NCBI GenBank assembly: GCA_964036295.1
Contig: OZ038465.1
Span: 9,803,667-9,867,666, forward strand
Length of the DNA: 64,000 nt
DNA from: Plumapathes pennacea
Taxonomy: Eukaryota > Cnidaria > Anthozoa > Antipatharia > Myriopathidae
Reading direction: 5' to 3'
Each line of letters starts with the position of its first letter. The first letter of the stretch is position 1. A model generated the notes under the pieces. It worked only from the letters and a program-made list of their open reading frames with translations. It was not told where the DNA came from and did no database searches. Below, piece after piece: positions 31,701-45,100 of the stretch. The position numbers were made by a program, and so were the translations under genes.

Positions 31701-34692
31701 AGCTTTTCTTTTACCTGTTATGTGTTAAATTTAAAAGTGAAAACAGTCGTCATGCAGCGAAAGTTAATTTCAAAGACAGATTGTTTACATTTGCATTGTA
31801 TAAGTTCTAGTTAAGCCATCTTCATACCTTTACACAGAATCTTGTATTCATCTTTGTCGATTAACCGCACATGGCACTGATGTAAAGTGACATTCTGCCA
31901 CAACCAAAAAAAATGACTTCAATATATCTAAATGGTAGTATATTTTAAAATTATTTTTATTTTTATTGAAGGGTGTAGATACGCAGAAGGACAGTGAAAA
32001 CATTCCTAATCTACTTACCTCTTCACTCAAATGAAGTTTGACTGTGATTCTAGTGTTGTCAACATCTACTGATACTATCTGTAAACAACAAGCAAATGTA
32101 GCATTATTAATATTCTTTTATTATTTAATAAATTATCAATATTAAAATGATCCTAACCTTTCCACAGATGTCCTTGTGGGGTCCTTTCTGTATGACTGAA
32201 AAAGCACCAATTCTAAAGTCTGCCAAACAAAAAATGAATTCATTTTATTATTGAGAGGCTACACCTGAATGAGACCAAATTAAAAGTCATTTCTTTATTT
32301 CTACTTCAATCTGCAGCAGTTGTACCTAATGGCATTTCCTCTCTTGCTTCTTCTCCCACTCCCTTTACATGCCTCACACGACCATCTTTCTCTTTAATTG
32401 GCCCTGTGATCTGAAGAGAAAACAAACAATCTGACTGCTTGGTCCAAGAATGATCAGAGGTAAACTTCTCCTTCAAATATATACCTACTGTACAGTCAAC
32501 CATATATATGCAGTTCAGTGTAAAGAAAATGATAGCTGATCCTCTTGCTTAAGTTGAAGCTGCCCAGTCATGCAATATTTATTCTTCCAACAGCTCTACT
32601 TAGTAACAGGGAGGTGCAAAGCCCTCTTTTAAGGTTTGGAATTAGTGATTTGGGCCCTAATTGGCTTAGAATATTTTTGGTGGATTTTTTGCGAAGAAAT
32701 GTTTTCACAAGGTCCTTTTTTAGGGTTGATAAAAAGTGTACTAGTTAGTGCTTTTATGTCAAACAGTCATAGGTAAACTATAAAGTCCCCACAAGTGCTA
32801 TATGGCATAGAAAGAATTCCTACTCTTTTATTTGAAGACAAATCTCCAGGCTTTGGTTTCCTTTTCTTTGAAGTCTCATCTAGCTGTTTCTCAGCACCAA
32901 GGCCCAAACCTTTTGACCTTGGGATGAACTCTATCGGCTCCACAAGGCTGTCAAGGAAAAAATGTTTAGCACAATATTTTGAGGCCACTTCTCAATTCTA
33001 ACATTAATCTAAATATATGCCATATTCACCTTTTTTTTTTTTCTTTTTTGACTTTTTCAGCCAAGTCAGCAAAATCAGAATTTCATATCTGGTTATAGGT
33101 GCATAACTCAACTACAGGCAAATGGCACAAACATTTCTCACCCCTTGTTCACACCTCCAATGGCTTCTCCTTTCTTCCAACCCATTCCCCTCAGCATTGC
33201 AGCACCAAAATCATTGACAGGCATAGCTTCGTAGTCCTCTAATGTACTCTGATGGACAAACACCACATATTATATCACACATTTTCTTCCTGAGTGATTG
33301 GGAGAATCTGTATTATGAGCTTGGAAGTAGATATGATACAATATCGATACACAAATGGCTACACTCAGTAAGCTGGTGTTGCATTATACTTGTGTTTGAC
33401 TGGGTAATACAACTCGGAATGTCTTGGGGACTGTCCTTGCATACTGTAACTGTGGAGATCACTAACAATCAAGTCTTGATTGTTTCCTCTTGTGTTTTTG
33501 TTTACCTCTTTTGCTTTTGCCACAGTGTCCAGCCTATTTTCATTTGAGCCTCTCATTGACAAGGGAATGACATGATCATCAGACTCAGCTGCTCCATTCT
33601 GTTTTTGAGTTAACTCTAAAATGCAATTAAAAAATAATATTTTTAATATGTATAAACTATAATTAATACATTTTTTTGTTTTTGTTGATCAAAATGTGGG
33701 TACTTTCCAGACAAACTTTACTATGTTTTTAGGGCATGTTACCCCCATGCCCAAGAAAGTTCAATTTTCTTCTGGATATCATCTCCCACATCCTCCATGC
33801 TGAACTCATATGGTTGAAGTTTGCTTCTGATAGCACTGGGCGTCTAACTATACCTTTCACAAGTTCCTCGGCAGCCTCTTTATCAAGTCCATCGGGGCCC
33901 CCACCAGCACTGGCAAGGAGCCACTGATTCTTCTTTGGACAAGGAATCACCTTCTCTCTCTTTACTGCTTTTGGATTCACACTAATGACACAAGAGGGCA
34001 CCGATGAAAAACATCGGGAGGGAAGGGTGGGGGCGAAGTATTTGGCAAGGATCAGTGGGTGATTTTGCTAAGTATTTTCCTGCACTGTCAAGCAATACTG
34101 GCTGTCAAACTTCAATTTCTGCAAGAACACACTCTATCAATTAAAATACTCTTGGCTTAGATGCATCATCCGATAGACTGGATGTTTTGAGCAAAACAAA
34201 AACAGATTTTAAAGAGACAAATTAGAACATTGCAACATTTTGGAGGTCACTGTACTGACTACGTCGTACAAAAAATGCTGTCAAGCGTTCCCAAAGTGTG
34301 CAAGCTCCGAGGCTAATTACACAGGCAGGTAAAACAGTCAGCTAGCTCCACAATAATACGTTATCATCTGTAGAAAGGCAGGTAAAACAGTCAGCTAGCT
34401 CCACAATAATACGTTATCATCTGTAGAAGATTTATACGTAAGGCACATAATCGCTTCTCGTCAAGTTTTGGCAATTATTTTGTTAAAACTTTAAAAAAAA
34501 GTCGTAGCACCGCGCTGAACCCTTTTACCCTCACCTTTGAAGTTCTTTCCCTTCAGCAGAATGAATAAAGTCCTTCTCTAGTTTTCTATCTAAAGATTCC
34601 TCCGGTCCAAGGGCATTCTTTCCGACATCGGACACTTTTTTTCTCTCTTTTTTCGAAATCGAGAAGGAAATGCTCTTCGCTTCCGCCGCCAT
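28751..34692 (-). CDS. GPKOW: G-patch domain and KOW motifs protein (GPKOW/MOS2/Spp2 family), 14 exons, 477 aa
   Basis: Exons on the - strand: 34692-34535, 33981-33854, 33615-33506, 33248-33142, 32947-32824, 32410-32326, 32219-32158, 32078-32019, 31894-31828, 31714-31651, 31382-31205, 29790-29721, 29510-29425, 28885-28751. All phases close; 477 aa against 476 in human. N-terminus MAAEAKSISFSISKK, then DFIHSAEGKELQ. The G-patch is in exons 4-5 (VNDFGAAMLRGMGWKKGEAI, then SKGLGLGA). KOW1 is in exon 7 (IQKGPHKDICGKI). A Lys/Ser-rich linker is followed by WLYPKLRVRIISKDYKKGRF, and a second KOW by VRVVHGQHRGQLG. The C-terminus is HLDYDDICEHLGDPTDE. Family role: a spliceosomal protein whose G-patch stimulates the helicase DHX16 before the first catalytic step. 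Exons 11 and 12 are separated by a 1.4-kb intron holding a SINE. Confidence 0.95.
29051..29292. mobile_element. CCAAT-rich foldback MITE, decayed copy in GPKOW intron 13
   Basis: AACCAATCAGAAGCC, TTTTGCTTTTGTTCCTGATT, GGCCAAGGATATTC, AAGTGTAGCAAATACAAAAC and AATTACTTTCAACATTCATC follow the family order. The outer TAGAGC tips are lost. Confidence 0.6.
30485..30670 (-). mobile_element. tRNA-derived SINE in GPKOW intron 11
   Basis: Read on the - strand from 30670: AAGGAGCACCAGTGGCTCAG. A pol III A-box-like TGGCTCAGTTGTTTAG lies at about 30642-30657 and a B-box-like GGTTTGATCC at 30605-30614. A non-tRNA body runs to about 30485. The box spacing fits a tRNA-derived head. Degenerate, so not a functional tRNA. 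Confidence 0.65.
34323..34428. repeat. Perfect 53-bp tandem duplication in GPKOW intron 1
   Basis: Bases 34323-34375 are repeated without change at 34376-34428 (starts AGGCAGGTAAAACAGTCAGC, ends TCATCTGTAGAA). Perfect identity suggests a very recent duplication or an assembly artefact. Confidence 0.92.
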
Positions 34693-34696
34693 CTTT
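34685..34696 (-). promoter_or_regulatory. TISU-like start element of GPKOW
   Basis: On the - strand the start codon lies in AAAGATGGCGGC, 11 of 12 positions of the TISU consensus SAASATGGCGGC. TISU acts as both promoter element and start signal for mRNAs with very short 5' UTRs. Confidence 0.6.
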
Positions 34697-36179
34697 GTTT
34701 GTGGTGGGAAACCGCTGAGCAATGGTTTCTCGCGCCAGTCTCTTCCCTTCCAGAACGAGTGTCCTACCCAGACCTCAAGAAAACGTGGCTTCCGATCTTT
34801 TTATAAGGAGGCCTGGGATGATTTTTTGGTCCAAAAAAATATATATATATATATTTAAAATTGTAAGTCACATGTTCATTAGTCAGTTTTTAGCAGTGTT
34901 TAGAGTTTCTCACATTAACTCAGTTGTACTGATTTATTCAGCGTACATTTTACACGCTAACTTGAGTTTTTACACTTGTACTTTTTTTTTTCACATAAAA
35001 AGTCTGGCAAATACAAGTACGAAAGACATGTCAGTATGCTGTTCTCTGATACGATCGTTCGGCTCTTCAAACAACGTCTTGGATACTTGAATTACACTTG
35101 TAATATCATGTTTCAACTGACCTATTGTCGAGAGCCGAGGGCTATCAATACTTATACGTTTACGTGATGTTTCAGTGTTCTTCCAGTAGGTTGTCTGACT
35201 AAGCAACATGATAATGAATTGGGGAAAGCTTGTATATTCTGTGTAGGCGTCTTTCTAGACAGGGTTCTAAGGGAAATCTTGCTCTTAGAGTAGCCTCAGA
35301 CAGGAACCACCACTAGTGAATCGAAAAGCAATGCACACTGACTCCATTATGATACTAAAAATGGGAAGTTGGACTCGATCAATGAAAAACTAAAGAATCA
35401 TGCAAGGGCGGGACTGATTGCGGCACACTGGCGCCATCATGTTGGGACATATATAGTGCTTCCCCATAGCTTGTACACGCCGGTCCTGAGTGTGTTCAAG
35501 TGTTTATTGATGTATTGGGCCGGTCAATACACAGTTTAGTATGATTGTCAGGAATTAGAGCCACCACGTCACACGGCACTCACAAAGGGCTCAAGAAAAC
35601 GGAAAAACTTACTGGACATGCAGCCAACCCGACCCTCAGTTATAGTCGTGTATAAGATTATTTTATGAGCCGCGCGCCGCGATTGTAATATATGACAGGA
35701 TTAAACCCGTATGAGCGGATCTGACATTAAAAGGATGGAAATACTCACAGAGAGCCGAAAGACAGAGAGGAAACAAACTGGAAGAATATATCACGGACCG
35801 AAGTACCCGATCTCACCGATCTTAATGCATTACTTGTCTCGATGCATAACTTATAGCATCGCGGATTTTGTGGATATATGTGCCTTTTGTACGTTCCCGT
35901 TATTGTGAATGAAATAGTGCATGGCCAGTGAGCCTATAATCTAGCCTTTGCTGCCTTTTTATACTATCGGATGACGTACGCTTCAAATCGGTGGCTCTTC
36001 TTATCACTAAAAGTACGATTGCAAAATCTGTAACTCAGTTTTTTTTTTTTTTTTTTTTTTTTTTTGACCAGTCGGTACTTTGACCGATTTGAGTGGCTTT
36101 TGCCGGAAATGGCGCATTCAATCTTTTAGATAGCATGAAATATTTAGTATATGTTGATCGATCATAAATTCATTGAAAA

Positions 36180-36415
36180 GGATTAGTTATGGGGGAAGCC
36201 AGAAAAGTGCAAAAATGTGATGCTGAAACTGTCTAATGACGCCAAAAATAGACTGAAGAAGTTTAACAAATTGGAAGAACAGAACAAGAGAAACAAAATT
36301 AAGAAGAGGAACAACAACAACAACTGGAGAAGAAATTATTAAGAGGAAAAAAGCAGAAGAACTGACTGACTAAGAGCTAAAGAAGGCTAAAAGCTGTAAG
36401 AAGAAGAAAAAGAAA
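36180..36415 (+). pseudogene. A-rich remnant with broken Lys/Glu/Asn-rich frame
   Basis: The sequence reads as charged low-complexity peptide (for instance RLKKFNKLEEQNKRNKIKKR) interrupted by stops and a shift. It resembles a decayed coding segment, possibly of a transposon, but no family could be named. It may equally be simple A-rich sequence. Confidence 0.3.
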
Positions 36416-37171
36416 TAGGCTAAAGAGGCTCACCCAAAATACTATAATATGGACATTAAAGAAATCTATTTTTTTGTCACCAGTCTTAGTGGCACGTTTT
36501 TTAATCAATATTAGTTTATTGTTACAATTCACTGTTTCAGAACTCGCGTGAGAGCATGACACATTATTTTGTGCAACTGACAACAACAATTTATAGTCCA
36601 TCCAAAAGCCATGCTGTCTCAGTCATTACACAGCGTCACCAAACCGCAATTTGACTAGCCACAACCACTATACTCAGACTCACCTGCGACACATGAAATG
36701 TCAGCAATATCGGTCGTGAAGTATTGCGCATCAAGTGCGTCAGCCACTGAGAGCTATTTTTAACGAATTAACCCACCAAAGGCCGGCGAGGAGTTCTTCC
36801 TGTCTTTGGGGGTGAACCATTGAAGCAAATCGAATGTCTGAATTGAGACGATGACTTCGTATATTAGCGGCTGCACTCATCACATAAGTAAGCGAGGACG
36901 CTAACTGCCGACTCGCTAGACTGTACCACAAACACGCCTCTTCAATTATGGCTGTTATCAGGCAGCCCTCACCACTGGTGCATGGAGTTTAACACTTTTG
37001 ACGGGTTGCCCGCATTTTTTCTCGTCGTGTGAACTCGGGGCTCACGGCGATGCGGGCACTGAATTCATAGCCAAGTACACTTTCCGCTTTGGACACACCA
37101 ATCCGGTTTTAGCCGATTCGCCGCTGCTCTCTTTGAGTCAGTGTCGCTCAACTGTTAGGTCGTCTCTTGCC

Positions 37172-37186
37172 GCGCGGGCTAAAAAA

Positions 37187-37217
<31 letters not shown>
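37172..37217 (+). repeat. Poly-A tract, possible retroposition tail
   Basis: An A-run of about 45 with single G interruptions follows a GC-richer block (about 36960-37170). A processed insertion could end this way, but no parent gene is recognised. Confidence 0.5.
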
Positions 37218-39122
37218 TGGGAAAAAGGGAAAAAAACTGCTATCGAGTCATGATCATAAAAAGCCCTGAAAGTACCGGCAAAAGAGTGCACAAGCAATAC
37301 TGTGCTTTTGTTATATAACTGTCAGAATGGCGATAAGGCCACGGCTTCACAGACATATGGCCATTTCTTGTGGGTCCTTGTCACGCCCGCAAGGGCTGGT
37401 TCAATCAGTTCCATTGCGGTCGATGCTTTGAACCAAATGCTACCAAGTTCAGATCAAAATTTTATGCTCAAGTCCGTGAAATAAAACATAATGAATTGGT
37501 GTGATATTGTGGACTTCACACGGAATATAAGGCACATGGCCATCGCGCACGTGCACTGATAAGTAAAAAAAACCCCGGCGCTCTTTTCATCGCGCGCGCT
37601 TGACGTCGAAGTCCGGCGCATTCCAAAGTTTGCGGCCCAGCAGAAATCAAAGTTTAATTTGTACTGGGTTTCCAAATGACAGGAGGGATTATTCAATATA
37701 AATATTCGAGCTACTAATGCGTGGAATGTTCTCAAGCAAAAGCACAATGTCAATATACGAGGCGGAATATTGCGGCCGAGTCGCACAGACACATGCCATG
37801 GATTTGAAGTGCGTTGGCGAACTAATAGAAAAAAACTTTTAACTGTGCAATTCAAATTTTTGTGCTGTTGTGTGAAAAATCCAAGACAAACTAAGATTGG
37901 AGTTTAAAAGGCCGGAGCAGCCGTGGTCTAAAGGCGCAAGGAACGTATGGTGGGAGAGGAAGAGGGAGGGGGGGGGGGGGTTGGGGGGTGGATTATGTTT
38001 GGCATTCCTTTACGTTATTTGCCCAATGATTTTTTTTGTCGCGTATACTGTAAGATTATCGGAAAGCCAATAAAAGTCAACGTAGTTCAATTTATCCTTG
38101 GGTAACACTGACACGTTAAAGACCCTTAACTCTGAAGTTGTTGTCATAGCAACATTGAATTGAACATAACAAACTACAGCAGTTAGTCAAAAACTTGGAT
38201 ACCTCTCTTGCCACCTACCGTCTGCCCCCTTAATTTTCAGCGCAGATAGATAAAAAGTTTCAAGGTTTCAACTATCAGAATTTACGAGCTCCAGATTTGA
38301 TCTCCCGCGTTAACGGTCCAATGCCTTACGTTTTATCAGTGCAGCTGGGACGGAACAACGTCAGAAAGTCAGAAAGACCCTTGTAATCTAATCTGCCGAT
38401 AGTCAGTTCCACTGAATTTGATATTCCAGTGTCTTCACTATTCAAGAAAAACAACTTTCAGTCTAAAGGGTCAATATTGAACCGAACTATCTTAAAGCGC
38501 ACTTTGGGTCAAGCGAGTTATCTTGGAACATTAATTTGGCTTGGATACTTGGGAATGCCGTGTGTTTGTTTAAGCGGTAAGCCGCACCGTGATTGATTGA
38601 TGTATAATAAATGACAATTTCCCATTTCCGTGACTTTTGGAAATACAACACATCACTGCCTTCAAAAGTTTGGACATCTGAATAACCACGCCCGCCCCCA
38701 AATACATCTTGTGGCTCAAAGTCCAGTCGAAAAAAACACTATTTTAACATGTTTACGATTTGTAGTTGAAAATTCTTTTTCGAGAACAATTATCAAGCCG
38801 TCAATCACGCTGTAGGTGTAACTCAAACCACGCAGTTTGATTCGAAATCGTCCGCTTGTATCCCGCTGCTCAGGGTCTTGTCATCTGACCGACCAATAGC
38901 CAATCATAGCCACTCTTTTATCAATTTCTCGTGGGTGGTCAAATTTAGAAGTTCGGGTTTTCTTTCAAGCATCAAGAAACGGATTTGAAAGGTTCACATT
39001 CCTTTCGACACATCGTATTGAATTGCTGTTTATGCGGCTGAAAGTCTATTTGGATTTCACGGCGAAGTTGTAGCAGAAAAGCCAAGTCGAGCGATATTGC
39101 TTCGTGATGCCAACTCTGTAAT

Positions 39123-42100
39123 ATGGCGTCCTCCACAGTAAATACACTGTGGCTAGCAGTCTATTTCAGTTGTTTACGTGGATTTGTGCTCTGCGAGGAT
39201 AGCTGTGTGAAAGGGACTTCTTGCAGATGCACCGAAACCAACGTGGACTGCTCCAACCTCAGTCTTTCAACCGTTCCTTCGAGGATTCCTCTCTCGACCA
39301 TTTCACTGTGAGTACCGTGCCATTATCACTAACTACGATTTGATATGAAAGATCTGAAGACACTAGCCTGAACTTTGAGTATCGATCAGTTTTGAAAACG
39401 CATTTGTTTGATTTGCGTGTTCAAATCTTTCGTTTGCTGTAAATTAACCTTGAAAGCCGAACGTTTTATACTACAATTGCTCAGTATATTATATTCAGTC
39501 TCTCGTGTCAAGGAACATCTGCCGTAATTTTTTAAGTTCGATGGCTTTGTTTAGCTTTTAAGAATGACTTTCTCTTTTGTAAGTTAAGATTCATTCACTT
39601 TGTAGAAAAGATAAGAGTATTCTTCCACGCTCTGTTAGCGAGGACATGCACGTTCCCGAGAAAGTAAACATTACGCGAAGTTCGTCCGCTTGAACGAGGT
39701 ACAAGTATCACAAATACTGTCCTATTGATCTAAACAGCAAGCCCTTTCTTTATCTAAACTAATATTGTTTCGAACTGAACGGTAACATATGTGTGAAAGA
39801 ATAACATTCTGGAATTTCGTGCTCTTTCTCGCGGTGAAGTACCAAGGAGTGATTGTTTATAAAAGGCTTCGGTTGCTCTGTTGCGAGTGATGTCATTATA
39901 CTGCAAGGAGAGTGACGAGTGTTGATCCTACCCTATTTTTACTTCAAAGAAGGTGCCATTCTTGGATTGCATGGCGTCGGGAATGGCTATAAAAATAAAT
40001 CGTGGTTTAACACTCTTCAGGAAATGTTTATTTTTCAGTTTAAGCTGAGAAACAAATCGCTCGCGATTTGTTTTGATTGCATTTGAAGAATGCTAGGTTT
40101 AGATTTGTTGTATCTAAGACTTGTACAAATATTCAACGAGTTTGTCTTTCTAAAACGGACTGAAAATGTTCAAAGTACCATACTGAACGCGCAATCATAA
40201 TGTATTCAGACTTTCTTTGTGTTTCTACTACACTTGGAGAACGGCTAATGTTTCAACTGCGAGATTGTCGAAAGCTCGTCAAGTTCGAGCGATCAGAAAG
40301 TTGTTTTACAGCTTTCAGAGTTCTGAAACCTCCAATAATAGAATTGCGTGAAAGAAATTGATTACATTAGCGCGCGGCTTGTTGTTTTCTGCTGGCCGTT
40401 GTTTTTGTTTGCTTTGAGAACCTTCTTTTCTTGCTTTGATTGGTCTCATTTATGAATTTTAGATGAGAGTCGGTAATTTGGCTGCTTTGCACTTCGTTTC
40501 TCTAGTCGACACCTGTGGTTTTCTCTGTATTCGAAATTGGTTTTCTCGCAGCTTGAGGTGCCTGAAGGAAATGCCCCGCTGGTTTTTAGCCGCCACAACT
40601 GTACGAACTGTGCATAAATTGCTGTGAAATTCCCTCGTACGACATCTCAAGTGTATCGACTTGCCGTGGATTACCAAAATGTAGATATCATACAAAGTTG
40701 CCTCTCAAAAACGCGTGCTTCTTTGAAGCGAGATTAGAGTATTATCTTGAAGAAATTTGCGTTTATCTTGTGTATTGCCGCGAGGCTATGGGGTCATCAT
40801 ATGAAACGCACGAAAATTCTAATCAAAAATCCCGCCCCCTGCCGTTCAGTTGGTGAAGCGGAGTATGAATTTCTTTGTGTTGAACTGGCAAAGTCACAGC
40901 CAGCCGCTAAAATTTCTGTTTTGGATGATAAAAGAATATTGATGATCGGCGCATGCATGTTATAAAAGCAACAATGCAAAAGGTCTGTTACTCTATTGGT
41001 AATCCAAATACAGGAAATTCAGAAAGAGGTGTTGAACTGTACCAGCTGTTTCTAATCCTTTGAATTGAACAGGAAGTATGTTTCCTGTGGTGCATGTCTG
41101 GGATTGCCAAATAACTTTGCAAACCGGGGATATTTGTAGGGCGGGGAAAATGTGTCGGTGCAATATGCTGTGCACCTTGAATTTTGTCTTCAAACCAATA
41201 TTTATTTTGCATTGTTTTCACATGCATTACCACCCAGGTTACTGTGTCACATCTTGATATGAAAATTTAGTCTTGAAGTAGTTCATGAAAAACAAAGGCA
41301 TCAACAAGATTGGGTCAATTTTCTAAGAAAATATATGATGATCTTGCCATAAATAAGTTACTAGGAACCCATAGAAATCCCCCTGGTACATTATTTGCAC
41401 CATTCTTTTCTGATAAACTTGATAAGTACAGCATGTGGGAAATAACACTGAAGTGGTTGAACCTGAGGTTTTAGAATCTTGCAGATAAACTCGAATAGGA
41501 TATACGTGTATTAAGTGGGCATCTTTTTGGTGTAAATTAGTTTATGAATTATCTGATCACAAAATTAGTGTATGATGGCCATGCTGAGCTCTGGATGATG
41601 TCCACATGCAAACTGTCCATTTTGTCATATACAACTGACAGAACCTTGTGGAAACTTCTCAATTTAAATACAGTGTCTTGTAAATTCAGAATAATAATTA
41701 TGGTTGTGAACTATGCGCATACTCCTAGATTTGGTGATGGAAGAATTTTTCTTTGTATATATAGTAAGGCATGTATATAATGTAGTTCCATCATGAAGTA
41801 AAGTAATCACAGGTCATACAGTAGACACAGTATTTGGTTGTAGTAGGTTTGTTGGTATACAGCTGATCATACATTATTATCCACACCATTGTTCCGTCAA
41901 CACATTCTTATGTGAATATCTGGGAGAGTATAAGTCTCACAATATTCAATATGTGGATTGCTATGTCATTTTAGGCCTCAAAGACTTGATGGAAACTGAT
42001 TGATTGATCTCACTTCAATTTATTGGATGTATATCCTGCATCTTGTTGAACCTTTTACTCTTTAATTTCCTCTGGCTTTCTACTCATCGCTTTGCAACTT

Positions 42101-45100
42101 GCTTTTTGCCGATGAGAGTGTCTAAAAAACCTCTGGGACCAGTTTACCTCTAACACTAATCCTTTCTTTAGAAAAGTCCTCATGGTTATTGTGAAAAGCA
42201 ATTCTAGCTTATTGGCAACAAAATAAAGGTGCACAGTATAATACAATAAGCTATTAATTAGTTCAAACAGCTTTCTTCTGAAGCATGTTTAAAAAAAAAA
42301 TCTACTTACCCATTCAGAAAATCTAGTGGGCATGTATGGCTTTTGTCATGCCATGAACATGTGACACTGCACGTATAGAACACTTGTCTTTTTAAATTTC
42401 TTTTATCAGGTTCATTGCAGGGCTCAGTTTTGATGGCACTCCAAGTTTCAGAAAAAATATATATGTATAGAAAAAGGTTACAAACATGCTTTTTGTCCAT
42501 GTGAGCACACTGTTCAGCAGACTTAATTTATACAAAAAATCATGCAGTAAAAGATGTCCTGTGATGAGGCCTATAAGATTGATTGTACCCAGAGATACTG
42601 AGGATGCACCATATAGAAGTAGCCAATAGATGCCTAGAGTTTGTATAATCTCAAAGTTTAGGGGAATGAAGTTATATTTTGTGTGAACCTTTAGACTTGA
42701 AAGTGAAACAAACTACTTGTAACACACTGACCCCATAGATTCACTTTGACTTACACTACAACTTACAATAGTTTGAAATTACAGTAGCTAGTGCTTGATA
42801 AAATTGTTTTTGTCCTGAACTTTGACACTTTTTGATACAGCAATGATAGACCTCCCACTTTATTGAGTCTTGAAACTTGAGCCTCATGTCTCAAGTTTGA
42901 ATTAAATGACCACACCTCTGCTTGTGACTGCACCCATATTATTTTTTGTTAACTTCAAACTTCTACTTGAGTCAGGCAATCTTCATTATACAAGCAGGTG
43001 GAACAGTTTTTGCTATTAAGGAATCCTAATGAAAAGAATGCACACACAAATTGAAAACTAAGTGACCATGCATAAAGAGCCGAGGAAAGGTGATATTTTC
43101 CTGCTTGTGGAAGCAAAATAAAGATTGATTTTCAGGGAAGCCAGTGACACTGCAAAATAAAGTTTTTGATTAAATGGAGGCTCAGTGCATTATTACAATG
43201 ATTCATTTAGTTTCTATTGGTTTTTGTAATGACAACACTTCTGAAGAAAATATTTATTATATGATACATGTGTGATCTATCTAAAAATGGATATAGTAGG
43301 GGACACTCCTTTTCTTGACAAAAATAGTGTAAATAAATAATATTATATAATTAATGAGACATTCTCATTGTGATATTTAGTTCAAACTAGCTATAATCAA
43401 TGCCAAATCTAAAAAAGTGAAAAGAGCAAATTGAAGATGAGTAACATAAATGAGGACTTAAAAGGTTAACCCTTCTATATGTGATGTAAGTTATAATATC
43501 AGTGTATATTTTGAGGTGAGTCAAGGAACGGAAAGAGGAAATTCTCATAAACAGCAGCTGCTATTTGCTTTGCAGTGTATAAAAATGTTGCAAAGTTAAA
43601 ATAGGGCATTAATTCTCAGATGAGAAAGTGTTTTAGTGTTGAGGAATTTTGAATGCCTGAGTGATAAGATTCTCTTTGTCATGTTTATTTATAAAAGTTC
43701 TCTGTGCAATGTTTTTTTTTTTGTGTGTGTGTTTTAGAGTGTTGTAAATAATACTGACAGTATTATTATCCTAATTTGATTAGTTTCCATAGATAAGGCG
43801 TGGCCCCAATTCATTTGCCAATATTATTTTATATTTAAATATAACCGGTATAAATGCCTTTGGTCAGTGTTGGAGAAATACTGCAAATTGCCCACTCCCA
43901 TTTTTTACAAAAGAGTATCAGATGTGACTCGACAGTTAGTGTTATAATCACCCCATTATTATCCTGATTATCCAATAATATGTCTAAACCTGACAGACCT
44001 TTCTAGACTATTATTGTATTCTATATTTGTGAAAGCCCCTCCTTTGTTTTAATCCTTTGAGCCTGATGAAGGTACCTGCAGAAGCTTGTGTCAACATGCC
44101 TCACCCTTCTTTCAAGAGCCACTGCTACGTGTATATGATTACGTGTCGTCTCATTGCCTTTTTATCATTCCGTATTGGGTGCACCCTCGTTGAATAACAT
44201 TGTTAAATACTCTGTGAGGTATCGTAGTCGAAATAAACTTGATCAAAGCGACATTTGTTTCAAACTTGGTCACACTAAAGAATTTATGTTTTGCACGTTG
44301 TAACTGTGACCAACCCTAACTGTGTATTATTTATTTTCTTCGCTCCATTTCTTCTGTTCAAAAAAAATCCCATTTAGCATAATATGTGATTTTTAATACT
44401 AATTTTAACTATATTCTGTTTTACTTCTGTAGAGATCTTAGCAAAAATGTTATCAGAGAAGTGGATTTCTCGAGCTTATCAAATCTCAAGTCACTAAGAG
44501 AGCTGTAAGTCAACTTTATTTTAGTAGTATGGCACACAAATGGAGCACCAAAGTAATGACATCACACCCTATCAAACTGTTCCAGAATGTTTGACTTAAA
44601 AAGTGGCAAACTTTTCTTCAGAAAGGTGTTTGTGAAACATAGTTTGCTTCTAAAATTCTAAAATTCCTTTGTCTAAGGTGAACTTACAGTGTGCTCGTCT
44701 TGTAGGATTCTCCATAATAATAATCTCAAATCAGTTCCACCCTGGGGCAGCCTGCCAAGTTCCCTGGTGTTTCTCTCTTTGTAAGTATGATAGTGTGTCA
44801 GCATTTCAGCTCAAGGCAGTCCCTTTGTATAATATTTATAATTAGAAAGTATTGTGGATTTTTTTTTTTTTTTGGCTTAATTGGGTCCAAATTTTTGATC
44901 ACCTGAACTGGATTTCATTGTGTACATTTTATTTTGCAGGCATCACAACAAAATCACTTCACTCCCAGCGGCTAACAACACCAAGCATCTTTCATTAAAA
45001 ACTCTGTGAGTATTGCTGTGTGCCAACAAGATCTGATTCTACTTTAGTTCTGTTAAATCTGGTTCGTAGTGCAGAAAGTCTTTCTTTGCCTGGCTTTCTC

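Larger units (their letters stand above)
34693..39122. other. Gene-poor spacer between GPKOW and LRIG (4.4 kb)
   Basis: No conserved coding exon is recognised on either strand. The stretch holds an (AT)n run at about 34842-34855, a T-run of about 26 at 36040-36065, a Lys-codon-rich remnant at about 36180-36415, an A-run at about 37172-37217 and a G-rich stretch at 37960-37990. The last 250 bp (CCAATAGCCAATCATAGCC near 38891) probably form the LRIG promoter and 5' UTR. GPKOW and LRIG are divergent but too far apart to share a core promoter. Confidence 0.45.

Noticed and set aside
33729-33853. Continuation of GPKOW exon 2 to 33729 as open frame
   Set aside because: The donor AAAG/GTATAG at 33853 joins exon 3 in phase and gives the conserved IPLSMRG segment; the read-through sequence has no similarity.
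37905-37950. GCAGCCGTGGTCTAAAGGCG, similar to the 5' part of a tRNA-Leu
   Set aside because: No B-box or acceptor stem partner follows; only a G-rich run.
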